56,124 nt of DNA, taken from assembly GCA_949948775.1 (NCBI GenBank), contig CATLHC010000006.1:1-56124 (forward strand). Reading direction: 5' to 3'. Position numbers and translations under genes: made by a program. This document shows positions 1-7,451 of the stretch, piece by piece. The stretch comes from an uncultured Oscillospiraceae bacterium (GTDB lineage Bacteria > Bacillota > Clostridia > Oscillospirales > Oscillospiraceae). The notes beneath the pieces are model-generated. The model ran no database searches and had not been told where the DNA came from. It saw only the letters and a program-made list of their open reading frames with translations. The stretch's first letter is position 1, and each line of letters opens with the position of its first letter.

Positions 1-398
1 TCTGCCTCCGCCTGCCCTAAGGACACAATTTTTTTGAGATACTCGATAACCTGGTCCTTGTAGGCCAGCTCCTGCTCCAGAAGGCGTATCTTTGCCTCCG
101 GCGTCAACAGGTGCTCCAGGTACGTGCCGTAGGTGGTCAGATCCCGGAAGCCTTTTCCCGCTTTCACCTCCTTGAGCACCATGTTTTTCAGCCCGTTCAC
201 CCGGTTCACACCCAGCATTTCCGGGTCGATCCCGTGCTCCAAAACGATCTCCGCAGGCGCTTTTCCCGCCTGAAGACCCTCATAAATCAGCGCTTTGAAC
301 TGTGCCGAGAAATGTACAATGCTCTGTGTCACATCCAGCACATACGGGCTTTCCCGGAGCTGATCCATCTCTCTTACCGTAAATTTTTTCGTTGCCAT
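1..398 (-). CDS. IS3-type OrfA-like helix-turn-helix protein, partial
   Basis: Reading the minus strand from ATG at 398 gives an open frame to the window edge (132 codons, no stop). It starts MATKKFTVREMDQLRESPYV and continues with a helical, Lys/Glu-rich sequence. This type of small HTH protein precedes the DDE transposase of IS3/IS150-like elements in Clostridia, where it binds the ends and is joined to OrfB by frameshifting. A GGAGG ribosome site lies about 8 bases upstream. The C-terminal part and OrfB are off the window, so activity cannot be judged. Confidence 0.7.
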   Translation of the reverse strand, partial: MATKKFTVREMDQLRESPYVLDVTQSIVHFSAQFKALIYEGLQAGKAPAEIVLEHGIDPEMLGVNRVNGLKNMVLKEVKAGKGFRDLTTYGTYLEHLLTPEAKIRLLEQELAYKDQVIEYLKKIVSLGQAEA

Positions 399-547
399 TT
401 GTTTTGCCTCCGATCCTTCTGATCATAGTTTACTCCATCTTTCGATCGAAGGCAAAACCTCATTTGTCCGTACACAGGGGTCTCTAAAACCCTTGTGTAC
501 TTTTTTAGGGTTTTCTAAAACCCCGCCTGTCCGATCTTATGGGTACA
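1..547 (-). mobile_element. IS3-like insertion element, left part only
   Basis: The window opens inside an IS3-type element read on the minus strand. Its first reading frame (HTH protein) begins at 398 and runs off the window. The probable outer end is near 547, where the minus strand starts TGTACCCATAAGATCGG, a TG-starting terminus typical of IS3 family ends. The 399-547 stretch also holds a short inverted repeat (AAAACCC around 486-492, GGGTTTT around 508-514). The outer boundary is inferred; the other end and the target duplication are outside the window. Confidence 0.4.
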
Positions 548-708
548 GTTTAAAAGCTTGCGTAGTATCGTGAAGGACAGGGCCATATAATGTTACTAAG
601 TGATTTTGAACAGGTTCGAAATTTGAACAAAAATACGGCTTATATGGCGTAAACTTCTCTACGTTTATTTTTTGCAAAATTTGCTCTTTACTTTTATGCA
701 AAATAGAT

Positions 709-754
709 AAAACCGGCTTACAACAGAACACTAGTCCTATTGTGAGCCGGTTTT
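709..754. terminator. bidirectional terminator-like hairpin
   Basis: Arms AAAACCGGCTTAC (709-721) and GTGAGCCGGTTTT (742-754) pair with one G-U and are flanked by A and T runs, so the hairpin could stop transcription in both directions. It lies just beyond the 3' end of ssrA. The rest of 548-828 is AT-rich and shows no convincing gene. Confidence 0.6.
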
Positions 755-828
755 GCCACTTACTACACAAGCCAAACTGTGACAGCGAACCCGCCGACGA
801 AGAAGTAGGGTTTTGTGTAATATTGTGT

Positions 829-1175
829 TGGTGGAGGCGAGGGGAGTCGAACCCCTGTCCGAAAGCGCGTCCACAGGAACCTCTCCGAGCGCAGACGGTC
901 GGTTACATTCCCTCACTCAGCCGCAGGCCGTCAAACTGCTGAGCTTGGTAGAGTCATGATCCATGGCACGGTCAACTCTTTCCGTACTCATGTTCACCAC
1001 TAAGATGACGCCCCGACCCGGCTCGTGGTCCTTCCGGGCGGGACGGCCGCGTTAAGCTGCGGCGAGAACTACGTTATCGTTGTTCTTTAATTTATAAGTT
1101 GCCCGTTGTTAGGATGTCAGGCGCATCCGCTCGCTATTCCTGCTTCGGCACCCCCGTCGAAACCAGTACGCCCCC
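829..1175 (-). ncRNA. ssrA: tmRNA (transfer-messenger RNA)
   Basis: On the minus strand the RNA begins GGGGGCGTACTGGTTTCGAC and ends in a T-arm and acceptor with encoded CCA (CGCCTCCACCA). The 5' GGGGGCG pairs with the 3' CGCCTCC to form the acceptor stem. The tag frame ends ...NNDNVVLAAA and a TAA at 1052-1054, matching the usual hydrophobic Ala-rich degradation tag. Length is 347 nt. tmRNA rescues stalled ribosomes together with SmpB, which is encoded just upstream on the same strand. Confidence 0.96.
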
Positions 1176-1389
1176 TCGTCGGGGCAAGCGCCATATCCCT
1201 CGCTTCCGGCTGCGCCGAAAGTTCGCTCATTTCGCTGCCCCTCCTCTCCAACCGCGACCCGCTGCGCTGGGTTCACGGTTGGGCAGCGGCTGCGCCGCTG
1301 ATTACGGGAAAATTTGGTGGGCGGCTGCGCCGCCTGCCTTGAATTTATTTTCACCCATCAGGTTTTGCCTTCCGGGATGAAAAGCATTG

Positions 1390-1908
1390 TCACACCTTTT
1401 CCGGCGCGGGATAGTTCACACCCTGGGTGTCCACGGTGACCTTCTTCATCTTTTGCTCCTTTTTGGGGCGGTCATTCCAGTCCCGCTTGGCCGAGACGAT
1501 GGCGTCCGCCGTCTCCATGCCCTCAATCACCTTGCCGAAGGCGGCGTAGCCGCCGTCCAGATGGGGCGCGTCGTCCACCATGACAAAGAACTGGCTTCCG
1601 GCTGAATCGGGGTCCATGGCCCGGGCCATGGACAACACGCCCCGGGTGTGGAGCAGCTCGTTTTTAAATCCGTTCTGGCCGAACTCCCCCTTGATGGAGT
1701 ACCCCGGGCCGCCCATACCGGTGCCGTCGGGATCGCCCCCCTGGATCATGAAGCCGGGAATTACCCGATGGAAAATGGTCCCGTCGTAGAATCCGGACCG
1801 AATCAAGGAAATAAAGTTGTTCACGGTGTTGGGCGCGACGTCGGGGTAAAGCTCCGCCTTCATCACGCCGCCGTCCTCCATTTCAATGGTGACGATGGGA
1901 TTGCTCAT
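1390..1908 (-). CDS. cyclophilin-type peptidyl-prolyl cis-trans isomerase
   Basis: 172 residues. This enzyme isomerises X-Pro bonds and acts as a folding helper, here probably in the cytoplasm since no signal peptide is visible. The single cyclophilin domain shows FHRVIPGFMIQGGDP, the conserved block with the catalytic Arg, then GSQFFVM and a late YAAFGKVIEGM. The chosen start (MSNPIVTIEMEDGG) is where homology begins; the longer upstream frame overlaps smpB and has no cyclophilin features. It lies 22 bases after smpB and is probably co-transcribed with it. Confidence 0.93.
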   Translation of the reverse strand: MSNPIVTIEMEDGGVMKAELYPDVAPNTVNNFISLIRSGFYDGTIFHRVIPGFMIQGGDPDGTGMGGPGYSIKGEFGQNGFKNELLHTRGVLSMARAMDPDSAGSQFFVMVDDAPHLDGGYAAFGKVIEGMETADAIVSAKRDWNDRPKKEQKMKKVTVDTQGVNYPAPEKV

Positions 1909-1930
1909 TTCAATCCATCCCTTTCTCTTT

Positions 1931-2392
1931 TCAGTAGCGGCCCCGGGAGGCCCGGTCCATCTCCCGCTTGGCGTCCCGCTGGGCGGCGGCCTCCCGCTTG
2001 TCATAGAGCTTTTTGCCCTTGGCCAAGGCAAGCTCCACCTTCACTCTCGGCCCGGAGAAGTACAGCGACAGCGGGATCAGCGCGTAGCCGTCCTGCTGGA
2101 CCTTGGCCTGGAGCTTGCGGATCTCCCGGCTGTGGAGCAGCAGCTTCCGGGTGCGCCGGGGATCTTTATTGAAGATGTTGCCCTTCTCGTAGGGGGAGAT
2201 GTGCATCCCGTACAGGAACATCTCCCCGTCCTTCACCGCGCAGAAGGAATCCCGCAGGTTCACCGCCCCCAGCCGGATGGATTTGACCTCCGTGCCGGCC
2301 AGCTCGATGCCTGCCTCGTACTTGTCCTCGATGAAATAGTCGTGGAACGCCTTCCGGTTTGAGGCGATCTGCTTGGTGGATTGCTTCGCCAT
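1931..2392 (-). CDS. smpB: SsrA-binding protein SmpB
   Basis: 153 residues, normal for the family. SmpB binds the tRNA-like domain of tmRNA and delivers it to stalled ribosomes. The sequence shows the OB-fold signature [21 protein letters not shown], then [11 protein letters not shown] and [17 protein letters not shown]. The tail is basic ([29 protein letters not shown]), as in SmpB proteins whose tail enters the empty mRNA channel. An AGGAGGG ribosome site precedes the ATG. Placement about 750 bases upstream of ssrA on the same strand fits joint function. Confidence 0.97.
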   Translation of the reverse strand: MAKQSTKQIASNRKAFHDYFIEDKYEAGIELAGTEVKSIRLGAVNLRDSFCAVKDGEMFLYGMHISPYEKGNIFNKDPRRTRKLLLHSREIRKLQAKVQQDGYALIPLSLYFSGPRVKVELALAKGKKLYDKREAAAQRDAKREMDRASRGRY

Positions 2393-2426
2393 CGGGCGTC
2401 CCTCCTTTGTGCGGTGGTGGTTTTAT

Positions 2427-2455
2427 AGCATACCACGCCGCCCGCTCGAACGCAA
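2427..2455 (-). promoter_or_regulatory. promoter of smpB
   Basis: Minus-strand -35 TTGCGT (2450-2455), 17-base spacer and -10 TATGCT (2427-2432) lie about 35 bases before the smpB start, an RpoD-type arrangement. Confidence 0.6.
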
Positions 2456-2603
2456 GGGAAAACCGCGTTTTTCTATATTACAATTGTGTTACATTACAGC
2501 CGCCGTGGTTCAACGCCGGCGGCGCGTTGACGCCCCAACTTGACCATGATATACTTGAGGCGGCAAACGCCGACGGTGTCCATACGGGGAAGGAGGCCAT
2601 AAC

Positions 2604-2717
2604 TTGACGGAACATGAATTGCGAGAGCGGATGGAGCGCCTTTTCCGCAGGCAGCGGGTCTGCTTGAGCGTTCAAATTGCGCTCGCTGTACCGTCCATCG
2701 CGTTTTTCAGACCGTAA
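2604..2717 (+). CDS. small ORF of unknown function (37 aa), possibly a remnant
   Basis: A TTG at 2604 follows an AGGAGG ribosome site and opens a 37-codon frame ending in TAA. The peptide begins with a charged helix (MTEHELRERMERLFRRQRV) and then a short hydrophobic stretch (IALAVPSIAFF). It may be a tiny membrane-associated protein or the 5' stub of a lost gene. No family is recognised. The remainder of 2393-2799 carries only the smpB and murI promoters. Confidence 0.3.
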   Translation: MTEHELRERMERLFRRQRVCLSVQIALAVPSIAFFRP

Positions 2718-2735
2718 CAGCTGAAAAATCCACTC

Positions 2736-2764
2736 TTGTTTTTATGGAAAGAATAGCATATAAT
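2736..2764 (+). promoter_or_regulatory. promoter of murI
   Basis: -35 TTGTTT (2736-2741), 17-base spacer, -10 TATAAT (2759-2764), about 36 bases before the murI ATG. Confidence 0.65.
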
Positions 2765-2799
2765 ATCAGAGCTTTAAGCCTATGAGGGGAGGACGTCCC

Positions 2800-3615
2800 A
2801 TGGATGCACGGCCCATCGGCGTATTTGACTCCGGCCTGGGGGGACTCACCGCCCTGCGGGAGCTGGCCCGGCTGATGCCGGAGGAGGACTTGATTTACTT
2901 CGGCGACACGGGCCGGGTGCCCTACGGCGGCCGCTCCAAAGATATTTTAGTGAAGTACGCCCGGCAGGACGTGGCCTTTCTGCGCACCTTTGATCCCAAG
3001 GCCATTGTCATCGCCTGCGGCACCGTGTCCACCACCGCTCTGGATGTGCTCCAGGCGGAGAACGACATCCCCATTTTCGGCGTGGTGGAGAGCGCCGCCC
3101 ACGCCGCCGTTCAAATCACCCAAAACGGCCGGGTGGGCCTGATCGGCACCAGGGCCTCCATCCGCTCCGGGGCCTATGAGCGCGCCCTGAACGCGCTGCG
3201 TCCGGGCACGGACGTCACCGCCCGGGCCTGTCCCCTGTTGGTCCCGCTGGTGGAAAACGGGCGTTTTCAGCCCGGCGACATCGTGGCGGAAACCGTGGTC
3301 TGCGAGTACTTAGCCCCCATCAAGGCCGCGGGGGTGGATACCCTTATTCTCGGCTGCACCCACTATCCTCTGATGAAACCTATCTTTGGGGCCTGCATGG
3401 GGCCCGGCGTCACCCTGGTGGACGTGGGGGAGCAGTGCGCCCGGTGGGTGAAGAAGCAGCTGGAGTGGAACGGTCTGCGCAATGAGCGCCCCGGTGCCGG
3501 GCGGCACCGGTACTATGTCAGCGACAGCACCGAGGATTTCTCCGCCCTGGCCTCCGTCTTCCTGGGGGAAGACGTGGCCGGCGAGGTGGAGCAGATCGAC
3601 ATCACAGCCTATTAA
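2800..3615 (+). CDS. murI: glutamate racemase
   Basis: 271 residues. It converts L- to D-glutamate for peptidoglycan, without cofactor, using two cysteines. The N-terminal IGVFDSGLGGLT block and FGDTGRVPYG are typical. Catalytic Cys73 lies in IACGTVST, which departs from the usual ACNTAS, and Cys186 lies in GCTHYPL. The ATG at 2800 is preferred over 2782 because AGGGGAGG (2785-2792) sits 7 bases before it. Its own promoter lies immediately upstream. Next gene is 59 bases downstream. Confidence 0.95.
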   Translation: MDARPIGVFDSGLGGLTALRELARLMPEEDLIYFGDTGRVPYGGRSKDILVKYARQDVAFLRTFDPKAIVIACGTVSTTALDVLQAENDIPIFGVVESAAHAAVQITQNGRVGLIGTRASIRSGAYERALNALRPGTDVTARACPLLVPLVENGRFQPGDIVAETVVCEYLAPIKAAGVDTLILGCTHYPLMKPIFGACMGPGVTLVDVGEQCARWVKKQLEWNGLRNERPGAGRHRYYVSDSTEDFSALASVFLGEDVAGEVEQIDITAY

Positions 3616-3674
3616 TGTAATTCTTGACCGATACGCATCTCCCGCAAACGCCGGTACCGGCCGAAAGGAACGTT

Positions 3675-4115
3675 ATGACAGAAAACGTGATCATATCTAT
3701 TAAAGGGAAGCAGCTCTATGCCGAGAGCGGGCCCGACGAGATGGAGCTGGTCACCTCCGGCACCCTGAAGCGGGACAGCCGGGGCGGCCTCACCATCTCC
3801 TACCAGGAGAGCGAGCTTACCGGCCTGGAGGGCACCACCACCAAGGTCCATGTGGACGGCGGCAGGGTGACCCTGCTGCGGGAGGGCAGCATCAACTCCC
3901 AAATGGTGTTCGAGGAGGGCATGCGCCACTTATCCATGTATGAGACGCCCTACGGGGCGCTGTCCATCGGGATCAACACCAAGCGGATGCGCTCCACCCT
4001 GGGGGAATCGGGGGGCGATCTGGAGATTGACTACGCCATCGAGATCGACAACCTGCTGGCAGGGCAGAACCTGTTCCGTATGAACGTAAAGAAAAACCCC
4101 TCCCTGCGCCAGTAG
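3675..4115 (+). CDS. DUF1934 (YwiB-like) beta-barrel protein
   Basis: 146 residues. The sequence (MTENVIISIKGKQLYAESGPDEMELVTSG, written here in two parts of one N-terminus: IISIKGKQ then PDEMELVTSG) matches the DUF1934/calycin-like family. These proteins are often next to argS in Firmicutes and their function is unknown. No signal peptide is seen. Start 3675 is chosen because AAAGGAA lies 6-8 bases upstream and the family alignment begins there; an in-frame ATG at 3624 would overlap the murI tail region without a ribosome site. Confidence 0.85.
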   Translation: MTENVIISIKGKQLYAESGPDEMELVTSGTLKRDSRGGLTISYQESELTGLEGTTTKVHVDGGRVTLLREGSINSQMVFEEGMRHLSMYETPYGALSIGINTKRMRSTLGESGGDLEIDYAIEIDNLLAGQNLFRMNVKKNPSLRQ

Positions 4116-4142
4116 TTCCTTTTTCTCGAGAGAAAAAGGAAC
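4115..4142. repeat. intergenic palindrome (family copy 1)
   Basis: Arms GTTCCTTTTTCTC (4115-4127) and GAGAAAAAGGAAC (4130-4142) are perfect and overlap the stop codon of the DUF1934 gene. The palindrome is followed by CAAAAAGAGCTTTAG. Related copies lie at 6030-6059 and 38174-38201, so it is a dispersed repeat rather than a one-off terminator. Confidence 0.6.
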
Positions 4143-4265
4143 CAAAAAGAGCTTTAGTCCGCTTCCTGCGCACCACGTAAATTTAAGTTTCCGCCCGGCA
4201 ACGGCGCGGCTTTGTCCCTGGAATGAGTTCCTATGGGGCGGAGGTTGAAGAAAGGGAGTTTTACC

Positions 4266-6014
4266 ATGGCTAATCTGATCCAGGCCGCCAGAGAGCAGGT
4301 GGCCCAGCTCACCCAGGCCGCCTACGAAAAAGCCGCCGCTGAGGGGCTGCTTCCGGCGGGGCAGGACATCCACGGCACGGTGGAGGTGCCCAAGGACAGC
4401 AAAAACGGGGATTTCGCGTCCTCCTTCGCTATGGCGGGGGCTAAGGCTCTGCACATGGCTCCCCGGCAGATCGCCCAGATCATCCTGGATCATCTGGAGC
4501 TGGAGGGCACGCTGTTCCAAAGCGCGGAGATCGCCGGACCGGGGTTCCTCAACTTCTTCTATGCCCCCAAGTGGTACGGCGAGGTGCTGGGCGCTGTGGA
4601 GGCCGAGCCGGAGACTTACGGCGCGTGCGACGGGGGCAAAGGCCGAAAGGTGATGGTGGAGTTCGTGTCCGCCAACCCCACCGGGCCCATGCATATGGGC
4701 AACGCCCGGGGCGGCGTGCTGGGGGACACTCTGGCCAACGTGCTGGCCCGTGCGGGCTGGAACGCCTGGAAGGAGTTCTATGTCAACGACGCGGGCAACC
4801 AGATCCACAAGTTCGCCATGTCCATCCACGCCCGGTATATGCAGCTCATTCTGGGGGAGGAGAACTACCCCTTCCCCGAGGACGGTTATCACGGGGACGA
4901 TATCCGGGAGCTGGCCCAGGGCTTCTTTGAGGCCCACGGGGACGCCTACAAGGACGCCCCGGAGGACAAGTGGCTGGAGGATATGAGCAAATTCGGTCTG
5001 GAGCGCAACATTCCCAAGATGAAGGACGACCTGCGCAAGTACGGCATCGAGTACGACCAGTGGTTCTTCGAGTCCGAGCTGCATGACTCCGGCTATGTGG
5101 CCGAGACGGTGGACATGCTCACCCAAAAGGGTTGGACCTACGAGAAGGACGGGGCCCTGTGGCTGAACACCACCGAGCTTCTCAAGGAGAAATACATCCG
5201 GGAGGGCAAGACCCGGGAGCAGGCGGACAAGCTGGACCTGAAGGACGACGTGCTGCGCCGTGCCAACGGCTTCTACACCTATTTCGCCGCCGACATCGCC
5301 TACCACCGCAACAAGTTTGAGAAGCGGGGCTTTGACAAGGTCATCAACGTGTGGGGCGCGGACCACCACGGCCCTGTGGCGCGCCTGCAGGCCGCGCTGG
5401 ACGGGCTGGGCCTGGACGGCTCGAACCGGCTGGTCATCGTGCTGATGCAGCTGGTGAATCTGCTCCAGGACGGCAAGCCGGTGCGCATGTCCAAGCGGAC
5501 GGGCAAGGCCATCGCCCTGCACGACCTGCTGGATGAGATCAGCGTGGACGCCGCCCGGTACTACTTCAACAACCGGGCCGCCACCAGCCCCCTGGACTTC
5601 GACCTGGACCTGGCCGTCCGGCAGGACAGCGACAATCCGGTGTACTACGTGCAGTACGCCCACGCCCGCATCTGTTCGCTGATTGCCCGCATGAAGGAGG
5701 CCGGGGCCGAGGTCTGCCCCGCCATGGAGGTTGACGCCTGCGCCCTCGCCCAGCCCGAGGAGCTGGCCCTGGTCAAGACCCTGGCCCAGTATCCGGAGGA
5801 GGTCCGGCTGGCCGCCCGGGACTATGACCCCAGCCGGATCAATCGGTATTTGACCACCCTGGCCGGGGATTTCCACCGCTTCTACAACGCCTGCCGCTGC
5901 ATGGTGGACGACCCCAGGCTCCAGGCCGCCCGCCTCAAGCTGGCCGACAGCGTCCGTCTGGTGCTGGCAAATGGGCTGAATTTGCTGGGTGTAACTGCTC
6001 CCAGCAAAATGTAA
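4266..6014 (+). CDS. argS: arginyl-tRNA synthetase
   Basis: 582 residues. It charges tRNA-Arg with arginine. The N-terminal Add-1 domain covers about residues 1-110. The HIGH motif is SANPTGPMHMGNARGG and the KMSKS-equivalent is VRMSKRTGK. The C-terminal DALR anticodon-binding domain contains PVYYVQYAHARICSL. The ATG at 4266 is chosen because AAAGGGAG lies upstream and the protein begins MANLIQAAREQ; the earlier ATG at 4233 precedes that ribosome site. Confidence 0.97.
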   Translation: MANLIQAAREQVAQLTQAAYEKAAAEGLLPAGQDIHGTVEVPKDSKNGDFASSFAMAGAKALHMAPRQIAQIILDHLELEGTLFQSAEIAGPGFLNFFYAPKWYGEVLGAVEAEPETYGACDGGKGRKVMVEFVSANPTGPMHMGNARGGVLGDTLANVLARAGWNAWKEFYVNDAGNQIHKFAMSIHARYMQLILGEENYPFPEDGYHGDDIRELAQGFFEAHGDAYKDAPEDKWLEDMSKFGLERNIPKMKDDLRKYGIEYDQWFFESELHDSGYVAETVDMLTQKGWTYEKDGALWLNTTELLKEKYIREGKTREQADKLDLKDDVLRRANGFYTYFAADIAYHRNKFEKRGFDKVINVWGADHHGPVARLQAALDGLGLDGSNRLVIVLMQLVNLLQDGKPVRMSKRTGKAIALHDLLDEISVDAARYYFNNRAATSPLDFDLDLAVRQDSDNPVYYVQYAHARICSLIARMKEAGAEVCPAMEVDACALAQPEELALVKTLAQYPEEVRLAARDYDPSRINRYLTTLAGDFHRFYNACRCMVDDPRLQAARLKLADSVRLVLANGLNLLGVTAPSKM

Positions 6015-6029
6015 GCCCTGCCTCCGGCG

Positions 6030-6059
6030 GGTTACTTTTCCCACGTGGGAAAAGTAACC
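6030..6059. repeat. perfect 30-bp palindrome (family copy 2)
   Basis: GGTTACTTTTCCCAC (6030-6044) is followed directly by its exact reverse complement (6045-6059), 16 bases after the argS stop. It is followed by AAAAGGACGCTTAAG, the same tail style as copy 1. Confidence 0.65.
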
Positions 6060-6068
6060 AAAAGGACG

Positions 6069-6141
6069 CTTAAGGGGGAAATCCGGTTCGGCTGCAGGCG
6101 CATAGGGCGCGCCTTCCGCTCACAGGATTTTCCCCCTTAAG
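6069..6141. repeat. long inverted repeat after argS
   Basis: Arms CTTAAGGGGGAAATCC (6069-6084) and GGATTTTCCCCCTTAAG (6125-6141) pair with one bulge around a 40-base loop. The start resembles the sequence at the left end of the 18-kb element (19902-19923). It may be a miniature mobile repeat. The remainder to 6248 shows no gene. Confidence 0.5.
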
Positions 6142-6248
6142 AATCCCCGGTTTTTACGGGAGAGCTCGGAACTGGCGGTATCCTTGGCTTTTCGGCGCGT
6201 GCGGCTTTCGACGCGGGGCGTCCTATTTGTGCTCAGCCGCTTCCGTAT

Positions 6249-6551
6249 CTAAGTGCTGGACGCTTCTGCGGTCCACAGCCTGCGCCTGTGCTGTGCGATT
6301 TCTGTTCCCAGGCTCAGCGCGGCCCGGAACAACGCTTTACCGTGAATGTCCTCTAGGTTCAGGTTTAAATCCGACAGGGCGTCCAGCAGACTTTCACCGT
6401 CCGCGCCGAGCCGGTGCGCAATTTCCTCCTTCAAACAGGAGCGGCGCTCTATCAAGGTTTTTGCCTCTTTGCTTTGGTCGTATTCTTGACCAATCCAATC
6501 GTCTACGATATAATATAGTTCATCAATTACCATAGAACCTTCAAATGCCAT
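6249..6551 (-). CDS. DUF6809-like small protein
   Basis: 100 residues. The core IDELYYIVDDW followed by a helix-rich region and FRAALSLGTEIAQ resembles the DUF6809 family of Clostridia (N-terminal ELYYG-like motif, C-terminal GxRLG-like helix). Function is unknown. A GGAGG ribosome site lies 9-10 bases before the ATG. It is divergent from the XRE gene, with 79 bases between starts, so the regulator may control it. Confidence 0.6.
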   Translation of the reverse strand: MAFEGSMVIDELYYIVDDWIGQEYDQSKEAKTLIERRSCLKEEIAHRLGADGESLLDALSDLNLNLEDIHGKALFRAALSLGTEIAQHRRRLWTAEASST

Positions 6552-6630
6552 GTTTTAAATCCTCCTTTGTTATACAGAAAACTGTGTACCAAAGGATAGC
6601 ACACAGATTACTGTATGTCAAGGGGATATT

Positions 6631-6843
6631 ATGTTTTCTGAGAGAATTAGGCTGCTGCGCAGCGAAAAAAACTTGACACAGGCAGCGGTTGCCGCCCACG
6701 TCGGCTTATCGGCCCGCGGATATCAGGATTTGGAATTGGGGTCCACGCCGCGGGGGGACACTTTATTGGCTATCGCGGAATTTTATGACGTTTCGGTAGA
6801 TTGGCTTTTGGGCCGCACAGATGTGCGCGAAGTGACTTACTAG
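6631..6843 (+). CDS. XRE-family transcriptional regulator
   Basis: 70 residues, essentially one Cro/C1 HTH domain: RIRLLRSEKNLTQAAVAAHV, then the recognition helix and IAEFYDVSVDWLLGRTD, a classic XRE ending. AAGGGG lies upstream. Divergence from the DUF6809-like gene suggests it may act on the shared intergenic region; the target is inferred. The size fits phage- or plasmid-type mini-repressors. Confidence 0.88.
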   Translation: MFSERIRLLRSEKNLTQAAVAAHVGLSARGYQDLELGSTPRGDTLLAIAEFYDVSVDWLLGRTDVREVTY

Positions 6844-6886
6844 GTTTTGCACCGCAGCACGGCGGAAAAATTTTCACCCCAAGGGG

Positions 6887-6915
6887 TTGCAATCAACGGA
6901 AAAGCGTGGTAGAAT
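6887..6915 (+). promoter_or_regulatory. promoter of the rimP-nusA-infB operon
   Basis: -35 TTGCAA (6887-6892), 17-base spacer, -10 TAGAAT (6910-6915), about 80 bases before rimP. Confidence 0.65.
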
Positions 6916-6940
6916 AAGTAAAGTATGAAAGGTAGGGTTA

Positions 6941-6970
6941 AGAGTGAGGCGCACGCCTCACTCTTTCTTT
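6941..6970 (+). terminator. leader hairpin (attenuator-like) before rimP
   Basis: A perfect 10-bp stem AGAGTGAGGC / GCCTCACTCT (6941-6950, 6955-6964) with loop GCAC is followed by TTCTTTTG. It sits between the promoter and rimP, so it must be read through to express the operon. NusA autocontrol of this operon by termination is known in other bacteria; here it is inferred. Confidence 0.5.
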
Positions 6971-6994
6971 TGAAGTGAAGGAGCTGACCCCCAA

Positions 6995-7438
6995 ATGGCA
7001 AAAGTAACCGACACAGTGGCCGCCCTGGCCCAGCCCATCGCAGAACAGGCGGGCTGCACCCTGTGGGATGTGGAATACGTCAAGGAGGCCGGGGAGTGGT
7101 TTCTCCGCGTCTACATCGACCGGGAGGGCGGCGTGGACATCGACTGCTGCGAGGCGGTCTCCCGCCCCCTGTCCGACGCCTTGGACGAGGCCGACCCCAT
7201 CCAGGGCAGCTACACCTTCGAGGTGTCCTCCGCCGGACTGGATCGGGTCCTGAAAAAGCCCGCGCATTTCAAGCAGTGTATGGGCCGGAAGGTGGACCTG
7301 AAGCTCTACCGCCCGGTAAACGGCGGCAAGGAGCGCACCGGCACCCTCACCGCCTATGAGGACGGGGCCGTCAGTGTGGACAACGTCCGTTTTGAGAAGA
7401 ACGATGTGGCCCAAGTGCGGCTGCACGTCGAGTTTTGA
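6995..7438 (+). CDS. rimP: ribosome maturation factor RimP
   Basis: 147 residues. RimP helps assemble the 30S subunit. The sequence carries CTLWDVEYVKEAGEWFLRVY, the family's N-terminal alpha/beta block, then VDIDCCEAVSRPLSDALDE and VSSAGLDRVLKKPAHF. It is the first gene of the operon and ends 13 bases before nusA. The start ATG is preceded by GAAGGAG. Confidence 0.95.
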   Translation: MAKVTDTVAALAQPIAEQAGCTLWDVEYVKEAGEWFLRVYIDREGGVDIDCCEAVSRPLSDALDEADPIQGSYTFEVSSAGLDRVLKKPAHFKQCMGRKVDLKLYRPVNGGKERTGTLTAYEDGAVSVDNVRFEKNDVAQVRLHVEF

Positions 7439-7451
7439 AGGAGCGATACGA

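Noticed and set aside
537..770. 77-codon minus-strand ORF
   Set aside because: It overlaps the hairpin at 709-754, has no ribosome site and no recognisable protein features; AT-rich sequence gives such frames by chance.
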